35,503 nt of DNA from the NCBI RefSeq assembly GCF_001043895.1, contig NZ_JTHF01000101.1, forward strand, positions 1 through 35,503. Reading direction: 5' to 3'. The number at the start of each line of letters is the position of its first letter. Positions within the stretch are counted from its first letter, which is position 1. Below, piece by piece: positions 7,736-17,113 of this stretch. The translations under genes and the position numbers were made by a program. The DNA is from Methylobacterium indicum. Lineage in GTDB: Bacteria; Pseudomonadota; Alphaproteobacteria; Rhizobiales; Beijerinckiaceae. The notes under the pieces were generated by a model. It was not told where the DNA came from and made no database searches. It worked only from the letters and a program-made list of their open reading frames with translations.

Positions 7736-10713
7736 CGACCTTTCGCGACGATGAGGGCATGATCTGGGAGGGCGCGCGGGACGGGCTGCGCGACGTCGAT
7801 TTCGACCACGGCACCCAGGGTGGGTTTCCGGTCTGGACCTTCGAGCCGAGTTCCGCGGGCTGGCTCGACCGGGGCGAAACGCCGGGCGCACCGAAGGCGA
7901 ACGGGGACAGCGTCTTTCGCCCACGGCCCGCCGGCGCCGCGGCCCGGCGCCTGCCCTACTATCCCGATCCGCTGGCCGACCACCTCGTGCTGCAGGTCCG
8001 GCGCGCCGGCGGAGATCCGCTTCCCGGAGCGCCGCTGGTCGTGCCGGTCCGGGGGCCGGAAATCGCCTATCCCGACCTGCGTCCGATCGCCATTGAGGTG
8101 GTGGCCAAGGCCCGGTCCGGCCGGACTGCGACCCACGAGCAGGTCATCGGCGTCGAAGCCCAGGGCGGCACGCTGCTGCGCGGTGGTGACGCGACCGCGC
8201 CGGATGCCCGCCTGGCGGCCTACGCGCTCGACGCACAGGGAACGCTGATCCGGGACAAGGCCGTTCACGGCCGGAGCGTCGCGGTGACCCGCGTGCTGCT
8301 GGAACTCGAACCCGGCGAGACCTTCGACGTCGAGCTCTGGTTCCTGCCGTCCTGTGACAACCTCGCGCGATATTTCGACGTCGTCGAGACCGCGACCCTG
8401 CTGAGCGTCTACGACCCGAAGACCGGGCGCGTGCAGGCAGGCGAGACCGCCCTCGCGAACGGGATCGCACGCTGGACCGGGGAGACGCCAGAGGCCGTCG
8501 CCGCCCGGCTGCCCCGGCTTGGCGGCGGCGACGTCTCCGCCCTGGGGCAGCGGACGCTCCCGACCGCGGCCATCCGCACGCTCAACGAGAGGGTCCACGA
8601 CATGGCCCGCCGCATTGCCACGCCGGAGATCGCCGCCTCGCTGACGCTCCACGCGATCCACGCGGTGGACCGGCCGCTCTCGGTCCCGTCGGGCACCTTC
8701 GCGCTCCGTCGGCTCAGCGGGGACAACCGCAAGACGCTCCTCGACGATGCGACGATGCCGCCGCCCGAAACCGACGAGGCCGGGGCGAAGGGCGTCTTGG
8801 TGACCGGGACCGTCGCGTTCGATCCGGCTACGACGGGCTTCATCGAGATCGTCGCGACGGGAGCGGGGCTCGTCAGCGGCTCGCTCGATCGATCGGACGA
8901 CCTCAAGCGCAGCGCGGATCAGGTCGTGCGCGGCCTCTGGCCGGTCGACCCGGCGACCGGCGGCCCGAAGCGACCGACGGACGTGTACGGCTTCGACATC
9001 GCCCCGGACGGCACCGTCGCCTTTCCGCAGGAACAGGCGGTGCTCCTACGGATCGACGCTCCCACCGGCCTCTGGCCGTCGTCCGACCTGCTGGAACTGC
9101 AGCGGCTGGCGAGAAAGAATGAGAATTCGCTTCAGGTGACGTACCCGTTCGAGGTCGGCGACACCCGCGCACGCCTCCTCGATCTGCACGTCCGGACGGG
9201 CTCCCGGACCAGCACCTATTTCCGCGACCGGGAAACGGGCCGCGCCCTGCCGCCGGAGGCGACCCTGCGGGAGGGAACACCCCGGCGAATCCCGCTGCGG
9301 GCGACAAAGGTCCCGGCCCCGCTCGCGGCCCGGACCGTCCTCCCGTCCACCCGCCTGATCCCTGTTCCGCGGGGAGCGTGGACGTTCGAGGTGTCGCGGC
9401 AGGCCCTGCTCCGCATCGACAGTCGGCGCCCCGGCGCCACGTCGGGGATCGCGGAACGGATCGGGGTCGTCCTGTGGCCACCCGACCTCCACCTGGACCG
9501 CGTCTCGGACAGCCACAACGGCGTCGAGCGCGACTACGACACCGGCACGATCGACGTCCTCGCGAGGCTCCTGCGGCGGGACATCGAGATGACCGGGTTC
9601 GCCGACGAGGACCTCGGCCCGGTGGGCTCCTACGTCACACGCTGGGGACGCGACCCGATCAAGGGCGGGCCGGGACTGCAGGGCTGGCTGATGCCGCCCG
9701 CCGCGTTCCCGGGCCTGGGCGGCGCCAAGCGGGACGACCCCGCCGCGCCCCGGGAGACGCGGTGGGACCCGATGACCGATCCCGACGAGGAGGTGGTCTA
9801 CGTCCCGCGGGCGACCCTGCGGCTTCCCGCCGAGCAAGCCGGGGCGACGGGGGCAGCGACGACGCTCGAGGTCGCCTTGCTGACGTTCCGGCCGCGGTTC
9901 GACGCGGACCAGGAGACCTGGTTCGTCAACGTGCCGATCGACACCTTCGGCGTGCCCGAGCCCTTCGTGCGCCTGGGCCTCGTGCGCTACCAGCCCCTTG
10001 CCGCGCGCGGCTTGCAGCTCTCGGATCCGGTCGTGGAATGGGCGCAGGTGATGCCCGGGCGCCGGCTGGTCGCGCAGGTGAGCGAGACCGACGCAGCCCT
10101 GGTGACCGTCACGGTCACCGGCGCCGGGGCCCTCCGCTCGGTCGCCGAAGCGGATGGGCACGATCCGACGCGCCTCTCGTGGTGGCGCCAGCGGCCCCTG
10201 ATGCGCATCCGGGTCCTGCGCCGGGGCACCGACGGGATCGATGCCCCGGCGCCCCTGGCGGATTCGGGGCCGTTCGGCCGCCAGGAGGGACGCAGCCCGT
10301 GGGCGGAGTGCAGCTACATTCCAACCACGCAGGACGAGTGGACCCGATACCTTGCCCGGCCTGCGGGCGCGAAACCAGGACCGGCCGGGCAGGACGACCT
10401 GCCTCGGGATCGCGCGAGCCGCATGCGTCTGCCCTGCTTGTGCGCCGTTCATCCCGAGCCCGATCCCGGCGGGGCGGGGTCGCTGCGCTGGTGCGCAACG
10501 TTCCGCTTGGCGCAAGAGCCGCTTGCCGATCCGGCGGCCGTATACTCGGTCTTCGTCGAGGAGGTGGAGGCGATGCGCCCAGCGACCTACCGGGCCGAAC
10601 CTCTGGACGAAACAGCCGCCGACTTCTCGAGCCTCGATCAGTTGGAAGTCTCGGGACCACGGTTCGCGGCGCGGCTGGAACTGACGAAGCCTGCGCCGCG
10701 GAGCAGGCGATGA
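7732..10713 (+). CDS. Large uncharacterised protein, C-terminal part of the frameshifted gene
   Basis: If it is a separate gene, the GTG at 7732 overlaps the upstream TGA (GTGA), giving 993 residues; ATG 7759 is the next candidate. The frame is already coding-like from 7672, which favours continuation of the upstream gene. The longer ORF reaching back to 6952 is Arg/Pro-rich antiphase sequence and is not used. Recognisable segments are LPYYPDPLADHLVLQ (near 7950) and PFVRLGLVRYQPLA (near 9960). From memory these resemble conserved stretches in uncharacterised large bacterial proteins (YLPDPLA and PFVRLALARYQP types). There is no signal peptide, membrane segment or known catalytic motif. The gene ends 156 bp before the convergent end of the biosynthetic operon. 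Function unknown. Confidence 0.75.
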   Translation: MTTFRDDEGMIWEGARDGLRDVDFDHGTQGGFPVWTFEPSSAGWLDRGETPGAPKANGDSVFRPRPAGAAARRLPYYPDPLADHLVLQVRRAGGDPLPGAPLVVPVRGPEIAYPDLRPIAIEVVAKARSGRTATHEQVIGVEAQGGTLLRGGDATAPDARLAAYALDAQGTLIRDKAVHGRSVAVTRVLLELEPGETFDVELWFLPSCDNLARYFDVVETATLLSVYDPKTGRVQAGETALANGIARWTGETPEAVAARLPRLGGGDVSALGQRTLPTAAIRTLNERVHDMARRIATPEIAASLTLHAIHAVDRPLSVPSGTFALRRLSGDNRKTLLDDATMPPPETDEAGAKGVLVTGTVAFDPATTGFIEIVATGAGLVSGSLDRSDDLKRSADQVVRGLWPVDPATGGPKRPTDVYGFDIAPDGTVAFPQEQAVLLRIDAPTGLWPSSDLLELQRLARKNENSLQVTYPFEVGDTRARLLDLHVRTGSRTSTYFRDRETGRALPPEATLREGTPRRIPLRATKVPAPLAARTVLPSTRLIPVPRGAWTFEVSRQALLRIDSRRPGATSGIAERIGVVLWPPDLHLDRVSDSHNGVERDYDTGTIDVLARLLRRDIEMTGFADEDLGPVGSYVTRWGRDPIKGGPGLQGWLMPPAAFPGLGGAKRDDPAAPRETRWDPMTDPDEEVVYVPRATLRLPAEQAGATGAATTLEVALLTFRPRFDADQETWFVNVPIDTFGVPEPFVRLGLVRYQPLAARGLQLSDPVVEWAQVMPGRRLVAQVSETDAALVTVTVTGAGALRSVAEADGHDPTRLSWWRQRPLMRIRVLRRGTDGIDAPAPLADSGPFGRQEGRSPWAECSYIPTTQDEWTRYLARPAGAKPGPAGQDDLPRDRASRMRLPCLCAVHPEPDPGGAGSLRWCATFRLAQEPLADPAAVYSVFVEEVEAMRPATYRAEPLDETAADFSSLDQLEVSGPRFAARLELTKPAPRSRR

Positions 10714-10869
10714 GGAGTATGGTGGATATCCCGATGCAGGGCTCGCCCCAAGTTGGTTGCGAACCGCGCCGGGTTTCTCGGAGGCTGTTTGTCTTGGGTC
10801 ATGCGGCCAGGGCTTGCTATCAAAGGTCTTCTACAATGGGGAATGGGACAGAATCGACCGAATTTGCCA

Positions 10870-12156
10870 TCAACGCTTGGATTCGCGGCTCGGACTGGCA
10901 GATTCGGTCTGGCTGCCGGTGATCGGGGTCCCGTCCCGCTCCGCAACGGCGCTCGCCGCGGTGCCAATGTTTTGCCTGCGCTGGATGGTCGAGAGAATTG
11001 CGAATGACAGCAGGCTCACCGTCAGAAGTCCGAGCGTCAAGGGCATCAAGGTGCCGTCGTAGAGCTGCCCGAGCAGGGTACCTATCGATATCGCGATAAC
11101 AGAGGAGAGAAACCCGATAATCGCTGCCGCTGTCCCGGCGATTTCTCCCATTGGCTCCATTGCCATCGCGTTCAGATTGCCAAACATGAAACCGAAGAAG
11201 AAAAACAATACTGACGCGTATATCATAAATATTTTCAAATTGACATCTACTGTTATAATAATCAATGCCATCATAGCCGACGCAATCAATACGCCGATGT
11301 TCGATATGTTGCACATTTTTGCCATGCCGAATTTACCCACCAATCTGGAATTGATGATAGAGGCAATGCCGAGAGTGAAGGCAAGCAATCCGAAGTAGAC
11401 GCTGAAAAGATCTCCGGCGGCAAACTGAACCTGAAAAATTTGCTGCGAAGAGTTCAGATATCCGATGAATCCGCCGTAAAAAAGGCCAATGCACACGGTA
11501 TTCAAAACGGTCGTCCGGTTCGAGAGTACGATTGAAGCTCCCTTCCACAACCTGCCGATCGAGAAAGGAACTCGTCGCTCGAACGGCAGCGTTTCATCGA
11601 GACGGAGTGCTATCCATGATATGATCAGCAGGGCGTATATGGCGTAGCAGGCGAAGATGTTTTTCCAAGATGACGTTGAGATTATAATCTGACCAATTCC
11701 GGGCGCGATCGCGGGGACCATGAAGAATATGAGCATGACGATCGACATGATCTTGGCCATCTCGCGGCCGACATGCCTGTCACGGACGATGGATATCGCG
11801 ACGACATAGGGCCCTGCGACGCCGAAACCCTGGACCAAGCGGCCACTCAGCAATACAGAGAGTTGATTCGAGAAATAACAAATAAAACTTCCTGCAATGA
11901 AAAATATGAGTCCGACATATAAGGCCTCTTTGCGTCCACGCGCATCGGAATACGGGCCAAATATCAACTGCCCTATGGCCATTCCCATGAAAACCGACGT
12001 TACGACATGTTGCGTTCGATTCAGATCGGAGAGGCGCAGGTCCGCACCGATGATGCCGAGTGCCGGCAATATGGCGTCTGTTGCCAGCGCTGCGATAGAC
12101 ATCAGTACGGAGATGATGACTGTGAATTCGGCGGATCCGATCGTCTGGCGTCGCAT
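10870..12156 (-). CDS. MFS exporter, Bcr/CflA drug-resistance type
   Basis: 428 residues from the ATG at 12156, chosen because GGAG lies 9 nt upstream; the frame is open to 12222, but the earlier Met codons have no ribosome site and lie inside the thioesterase gene. About twelve hydrophobic segments are visible. TM1 carries a TDAILPAL segment, and GPYSDARGRKEAL (residues 68-79) is the MFS motif A loop between TM2 and TM3. RLVQGFGVAGPY with IVRDRHVG (about 106-130) is characteristic of the Bcr/CflA group of drug:proton antiporters. The tail is Ser/Glu/Arg-rich and cytoplasmic. The start is 1 nt after the PKS stop, so it is translationally coupled as last gene of the operon. The likely job is export of the product across the inner membrane, and self-protection. 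Its middle is clearly more A/T-rich than the PKS genes, a sign of mixed ancestry. Confidence 0.9.
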   Translation of the reverse strand: MRRQTIGSAEFTVIISVLMSIAALATDAILPALGIIGADLRLSDLNRTQHVVTSVFMGMAIGQLIFGPYSDARGRKEALYVGLIFFIAGSFICYFSNQLSVLLSGRLVQGFGVAGPYVVAISIVRDRHVGREMAKIMSIVMLIFFMVPAIAPGIGQIIISTSSWKNIFACYAIYALLIISWIALRLDETLPFERRVPFSIGRLWKGASIVLSNRTTVLNTVCIGLFYGGFIGYLNSSQQIFQVQFAAGDLFSVYFGLLAFTLGIASIINSRLVGKFGMAKMCNISNIGVLIASAMMALIIITVDVNLKIFMIYASVLFFFFGFMFGNLNAMAMEPMGEIAGTAAAIIGFLSSVIAISIGTLLGQLYDGTLMPLTLGLLTVSLLSFAILSTIQRRQNIGTAASAVAERDGTPITGSQTESASPSRESKR

Positions 12157-12157
12157 C

Positions 12158-15100
12158 TCAGCGTGCTCCATCGTTGTAAATTTGATCGCATATTTGCAGG
12201 ATCGCACTGATAGATGGCGCATCGTGCATGATGGTCATATGATTATTGGCGTCAACATCGACAATTTCCATTGTCGGCATCTCGCGCTGCCAGTCTTGCC
12301 AATAGTTTACGTTATCCAGCGAGAAGCTGGTACCCGGCAGGATGAAGTACGGCGCCAGAGCGCCATAGAACATGCCGCTCCGATTGCGGATGTAGATCGT
12401 TGAAATCTCCTCGGGCTCGGTCAACGGCTGGATGTGGTAGTCCGCGAGTCGATAGGCCTTCTGAACGTCGACGTTCTTGCGGAGGAAGGCGCTGATCGCG
12501 GGTCGAGTCATCGCGATGCCGCGCCCGGCGACGAGATCGGCAATCTTTTCGATGACATCCCCGTCGTCCGCGACATCACCGAGTTCGTCGCGATGGATCA
12601 ACCGAGCTACGATGTCCGCGTGTTCGACCGCCTCCGCAGGCCACAGCAGGGCGTTGCCGATCTGAAAGGCGGCATTCATCGACGAGATCTCGTCCGCCGT
12701 CCCGCATTGGCCTAGCCCGGTATTGTCCGGGGAATCGATCATCACGAGCGATCGGACCGCCTGTCCGTCCTCCTGCAATCGTCGCGCCATCTGATAGGCG
12801 ATGATGCCTCCCAGGCAGAAACCCCCGAGATCGTAGGGCCCCTGCGGCTGAACCGACCGGATGGCCGCGAGATAATGCTCCGCCATCGCCTCGATTCCCT
12901 CGATAGGCGAGTGCTCGGTCATGAAGCCGCGCGCCTGCAGGGCGTAGAACGGGCGCGGGCAGCGTTGGGCGACGGCGCGGAAACTCTCGACGCTGCCGAG
13001 CGCGGCGTGAATCCAGAAGACCGGCCGGCCATCCGCCGCGGCGTTGAGGCGTACCAGCTCGGGAAAGCCGCCGTGAGACTCGCCACCGGTCGTCCCCGCC
13101 GCCCGCTTGCGGCCGTCGCGCAGCCTGGACAGGAGGTCGGACAGGCTCGTCTGCACGGTCAGACAGGCAGGGTCCAGATCCGCGTCGCTCTCGCGCAAGC
13201 GGCTGAGCATGGTGACGACGAGGAGCGAGTTCAGCCCATAATCGGCGAGCGGCAGGTCGACATCGATCTCGCCCGCAGGCAGTCCGAGGATGGAGGACAC
13301 GAGTTCGAGCAAGTCGGCGGCATCATGCTCGCGAGCGACGGGCGGCGGGGGCGGGCCGTCGGTCGTGCATGGGACCGGGCGGGGCGTGCCGCACGCCGCC
13401 GCGAACGGATAGCCGGGGAGCGACAATCTTCTGCGGGGTCTTCCGTGCCAGTGTGGCTCCCAGTCGATGCCGGCTCCCAGGACCCAGTACCGCGCGAGGT
13501 CCTCGTTCATGTTCTCGGACACGAGGGCGTTCGCCAGGAGTTCGCCGACCCGCCCGGTGAAGAATCCGAGGGCGTCCGAACCTCGCCGATCCGTGTCGCC
13601 GACGAAGACGCCGTCGCCCGCCGCGGTCCCGATGCCGGAGCACAGGACCATGCCGAGCCGCTCGACCAGCTCGTCGCGCGTTCCCGCCCGTATGGCAATC
13701 CGGGCCGCCATGGGCACGCGCCCGGTTTGAAGGGTGTAGGCCAGATCCCGCATGCGGACGGCCGGGGTGGCCTCGAGGAAACGCAGCAGGTCCGCGCACC
13801 TCGCCGTGAGGGCGTCGCGGTTTCCGGCCGACAGCAGGATGAGATGGAGGCGCTGCGGCCCGTCATCCTCGGACGGAGCCTCTTCGGGAGCCTCCTCGAG
13901 GACCGCGTGCGCGTTCACTCCGGATATGCCGTAGCTGTTGACGCTGGCCCGTCGCGGCAGCGGCGACCCATTGCGGTCGCGGAGGGCCTGCCAGGGCAGG
14001 TTGTGCGGCGTGAAGCGGAGCGACGTTCCCTCGAGGGCGATCGAGGAGCTGGGCGCGGTGAAGTTCGCGATTCCCGGGATGACGCGGTGGCGCAGCGCCG
14101 CCACGACTTTCAGCAGGCCTGCCATGCCCGATGCCACCTCGGAGTGCCCGAGACTCGGTTTCAACGTCCCCACGTGGTGGCACGCATCGGGGCGTGGCGG
14201 CTGGGCGCCCGAGGCAGCCAAATCGGACAAGGCCGTCTTGAAGGCGCCGATTTCTGCTCCGTCGGCGAGGCGCGAGGCCATGCCGTGGGCCTCGATATAG
14301 GACACCGTGCCGGGGTCGATCCCGGCCTGACGGTAGGCCCGCGTCATCGCCGCTGCCATGCCGCGGATGTTGGGAGCCGTCAGCGAGACGCCGCGGCCTC
14401 CATGGACGACTGCCGTTCCCTTCACGACGGCGTAGACATGGTCCCCGTCCGCAAGCGCCCGCGCCAGCGGCTTCAACAGAACCGCCGCGACCCCCTCGCT
14501 ACGCACTGTCCCGGTCGCGCAATCTTGGAACGGGCTGATCTGGCCGTCCTCACTCAGCATTCCTGCGGCCTTCATGCCCCTGTAGCCGCGGTCGGACTGG
14601 ATCAGGTTGACGCCGCCCACGATCGCCTGCTCGCATTCGCCCTCCCGCATGGCCTGGATGGCGCGGTGAAGGGCGACGAGAGACGACGAGCACGTCGTGT
14701 CGCAGGCCTCGCTGGGACCCTGCAGATTCAGGAGGTAGGAAATCCGGTTTGGCACGATCGTTGGAGACGGCAGGGCGAGGAGATCGCAGGCGGCGTCCGC
14801 CTCCATGGCAACGGCCTCGCGGTCATCGCTCGGCCCCGTCGCGATGAAGACTCCCGTCGGTCTCCTCGACAGAGCCTTGGGGGTATAGCCGGCATCCTCG
14901 ATCGCGTTCCACGTGCTCATGAGCATCTGCCTCTGCTCAAGGCTCATCCGACTGGCTTCGGCCGGGGCCAGGCCGAAGAGGAGAGGCTCGAAATCCTGGA
15001 CGCGCGCGACGAAGCTGCCCCAGTGTCCGCCCTCTACCGTCAGCTCGCCGCCGCGGGCCGGGCGGCGGGTGATGCAACTGCGTCCCTCCTCGATGATGCG

Positions 15101-17101
15101 CCACAGCTCGTCGAGATGCTCCGCGGGGCCGAAGCGGGCGTGCGCTCCCACGATGGCGAAGCCGTCCAGCTCGGGATCGGTAGCCGGGTCCGAGGGTGCA
15201 GGTCTTGCCGAGGGCGCAGGTCTTGCCGAGGGCGCGCCGGCGGCGCCATGAGGCATGCCGTGCCGTCCCCGGTCGACCGCCTGCCGGGGGGCGAGCGGGC
15301 CCTGCTCCGGCGGGCGGGGCCGGAGTTCCGCCGCCCCGTCGCTGACGTCCCGCGAGATGGCTTCCGGGCTGGCGTTCCCGGGCGGCACAGCAATCCGCGG
15401 CCGGACCGTCGCCGTCGCTTCCGGGGTTTCGACGAGAGCGCCGGACGCCTCGCGCGATGCGATGAGGGCTGCCAGGGCGCCGGCGGTGCCATGTTCGAAC
15501 ATGACCGTGATGTCGAGGTCGTCGCCGAGCAACTGGTTGAGCTGCCGGGTCACGTTCACGGCGATGATCGAGTCGAGCCCGTAGCTCGCGAAGGGCTCGT
15601 CCGGTTCGATGCGGCCCGGAGAGATGCGCAGGGCGGCGGCGAGCACGTTCCTGACGACCGTCATCGCCCGCCCGACATCACCCGCCTCGGACGAGGTGCT
15701 CTCCGTCGCCGGCGCCGGCTCGAAGGCCGCAGGGCGCATGGCCTGGACGGCGGCCGCCAGAGCGGCGAGCGTGTTGTGCTCGAACAGGGCCGTGATCTCC
15801 AGGTCGACTGCCAGATCCTCGTTGATCGAACGGACGAGATTGATCGCCAGGATGGAATCGAGGCCGTAACTCGAGAACGGCTCCTCCGGCTCGATCCGGC
15901 TCGGCGGGATCCGGAGGGACGCGGCGATCCGTTCCGCGAGGAGGTGCTGCAGGGATCCGGGTGCGGCGCCCGTGCCGGTGCGGGGGGCGGGTGGCGACAT
16001 GCCAGCCATCGATCCCGCGCCGCGCCGCACCGGCGGCGCTTCGTCGTTGCGGGCGACGATGATCTGCTGACCCAGGTCGTGGGCGGCGCGACACGGAAAG
16101 GCGATGTCGCGAAGTCCTTCCGCGTGCAGAAGGCGCTCCCAGGTCTCCGGAGCCAGGCCGGGGCTACCGGGAATGCGGATCGCCCCGTCATCGTAGCGCC
16201 ACCAGCCGTCCAGCAGGCCGAAGGTGAGATGGTTGAACAGGTTGTTGACGGTGAGCTCGTTCAACAGCAGCAGGCCGCCCGGCTTCAGCAGCCGCCTCGT
16301 ATGCCGCACGGTCGTCGCCATGTTACGCGTGGCGTGGAGCACGTTTGCTGCGATGACGATGTCGAAGCGCGCCTCGTCGGGAGTCGACGATGCCGTCTCG
16401 ACGTCGAACAGGGCATAGGTGAGGAACGGAGATCCCGGCCCGTAATGCTGCTCGGCGTGATTGAGGAAGGCTGGCGACAGGTCCGTGTAGCGATACTCTT
16501 CGATCGCATGCGACAGCGGGCGCAGCGAGTCCAGAACGACGGCGCTGGTGGCTCCCGTCCCGGCTCCGATCTCCATGATGCGCAGCCGAGTGGCCGGCTC
16601 ACCGGCGAGCCGGTTCTCGACAGCCTCCACGACCTGACGAGCGAGGGCCGCGTTGAAGTACTCGGCCATCGGATTGTGCTTGTAGACGTTCTCCACGAGT
16701 GTCAGGGACGATCCGGGGAAGATGACCTCCGTCGCGGACAGCCTGCCGGTAAGGACGGCCGGTAACGCCCGCATGGTGGCATCCAGGAGCACCATCTGCG
16801 CATGCAGGTCCGGGCTCTCCAGCCAGCGGGCCTTCTCGGCCTCCCACCGCGCCCAGGTCCCATCGAGGAAGGCCTCGTCGGGAACGGGCGGTTCCCGCTC
16901 CTCCGTCACGACGATGGCGCTGTCATGGAGGTGCAGGTAGCCCGCGACCTCCAGCACCCGCACGGATTCGGCCAGCCATGAGGAGAACCGGGGCGGCAGG
17001 CCGGCGGCCTCGCGCAGGCTCCCGAGGTCGTGCCGTCCCGGCCGCAATATGCCGAGGGAGCGCAGCTGCAACCAGAGCAATTCGATCAGAAGCGTCTTCA
17101 T
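12158..17101 (-). CDS. Trans-AT PKS: cMT-ACP-ACP-KS-ACP-thioesterase (Cys nucleophile)
   Basis: 1647 residues; ATG 17101 has AAGGA 8 nt upstream and lies 12 nt after the previous stop. Domains: C-methyltransferase 1-360 (SAM motif EIGAGTG 177-183); ACP with phosphopantetheine Ser416; ACP with Ser511; Pro/Arg/Ser linker; KS about 646-1065 (Cys804 in DTTCSSSL, His939 in EAHGMAS instead of HGTGT, His986 in LGHSE); AT-less post-KS linker to about 1220; ACP with Ser1292 (DYGLNSL); thioesterase about 1350-1647. The thioesterase has GFCLG, so Cys1429 replaces the usual Ser, with Asp1456 and His1621 completing a triad. The N-terminal cMT-ACP-ACP completes the module begun by KS-DH-KR of the preceding protein. 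The KS-ACP would add the last malonate or only pass the chain on. The thioesterase releases or cyclises it. The last module has no KR or DH. Confidence 0.93.
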   Translation of the reverse strand: MKTLLIELLWLQLRSLGILRPGRHDLGSLREAAGLPPRFSSWLAESVRVLEVAGYLHLHDSAIVVTEEREPPVPDEAFLDGTWARWEAEKARWLESPDLHAQMVLLDATMRALPAVLTGRLSATEVIFPGSSLTLVENVYKHNPMAEYFNAALARQVVEAVENRLAGEPATRLRIMEIGAGTGATSAVVLDSLRPLSHAIEEYRYTDLSPAFLNHAEQHYGPGSPFLTYALFDVETASSTPDEARFDIVIAANVLHATRNMATTVRHTRRLLKPGGLLLLNELTVNNLFNHLTFGLLDGWWRYDDGAIRIPGSPGLAPETWERLLHAEGLRDIAFPCRAAHDLGQQIIVARNDEAPPVRRGAGSMAGMSPPAPRTGTGAAPGSLQHLLAERIAASLRIPPSRIEPEEPFSSYGLDSILAINLVRSINEDLAVDLEITALFEHNTLAALAAAVQAMRPAAFEPAPATESTSSEAGDVGRAMTVVRNVLAAALRISPGRIEPDEPFASYGLDSIIAVNVTRQLNQLLGDDLDITVMFEHGTAGALAALIASREASGALVETPEATATVRPRIAVPPGNASPEAISRDVSDGAAELRPRPPEQGPLAPRQAVDRGRHGMPHGAAGAPSARPAPSARPAPSDPATDPELDGFAIVGAHARFGPAEHLDELWRIIEEGRSCITRRPARGGELTVEGGHWGSFVARVQDFEPLLFGLAPAEASRMSLEQRQMLMSTWNAIEDAGYTPKALSRRPTGVFIATGPSDDREAVAMEADAACDLLALPSPTIVPNRISYLLNLQGPSEACDTTCSSSLVALHRAIQAMREGECEQAIVGGVNLIQSDRGYRGMKAAGMLSEDGQISPFQDCATGTVRSEGVAAVLLKPLARALADGDHVYAVVKGTAVVHGGRGVSLTAPNIRGMAAAMTRAYRQAGIDPGTVSYIEAHGMASRLADGAEIGAFKTALSDLAASGAQPPRPDACHHVGTLKPSLGHSEVASGMAGLLKVVAALRHRVIPGIANFTAPSSSIALEGTSLRFTPHNLPWQALRDRNGSPLPRRASVNSYGISGVNAHAVLEEAPEEAPSEDDGPQRLHLILLSAGNRDALTARCADLLRFLEATPAVRMRDLAYTLQTGRVPMAARIAIRAGTRDELVERLGMVLCSGIGTAAGDGVFVGDTDRRGSDALGFFTGRVGELLANALVSENMNEDLARYWVLGAGIDWEPHWHGRPRRRLSLPGYPFAAACGTPRPVPCTTDGPPPPPVAREHDAADLLELVSSILGLPAGEIDVDLPLADYGLNSLLVVTMLSRLRESDADLDPACLTVQTSLSDLLSRLRDGRKRAAGTTGGESHGGFPELVRLNAAADGRPVFWIHAALGSVESFRAVAQRCPRPFYALQARGFMTEHSPIEGIEAMAEHYLAAIRSVQPQGPYDLGGFCLGGIIAYQMARRLQEDGQAVRSLVMIDSPDNTGLGQCGTADEISSMNAAFQIGNALLWPAEAVEHADIVARLIHRDELGDVADDGDVIEKIADLVAGRGIAMTRPAISAFLRKNVDVQKAYRLADYHIQPLTEPEEISTIYIRNRSGMFYGALAPYFILPGTSFSLDNVNYWQDWQREMPTMEIVDVDANNHMTIMHDAPSISAILQICDQIYNDGAR
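12166..12169 (-). promoter_or_regulatory. Ribosome binding site deciding the MFS start
   Basis: GGAG on the minus strand, 9 nt before the ATG at 12156, inside the last codons of the thioesterase gene. It fixes the start at 12156 rather than 12171 or 12222. Confidence 0.6.
15190..15235 (-). repeat. 18-bp tandem repeat, about 2.5 copies, in a PKS linker
   Basis: Units at 15190-15207 and 15208-15225 differ by one base (T/C), followed by ten bases of a third. They keep frame and encode the repeated APSARP linker between the second ACP and the KS. The copy number is a likely point of length variation without loss of function. Confidence 0.85.
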
Positions 17102-17113
17102 CGCCGTGATCCT

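Noticed and set aside
10714..10869. Bidirectional terminator between convergent genes
   Set aside because: Only a very short GGTT-GCG-AACC dyad is present, with no T run; not enough to call.
10753..11062. Small + strand ORFs at the end of the exporter gene
   Set aside because: They overlap the MFS gene antisense and match nothing.
12158..17101. Certain call of the terminal KS as non-elongating
   Set aside because: Both catalytic His and the Cys are present; the motif change alone does not prove loss of condensation.
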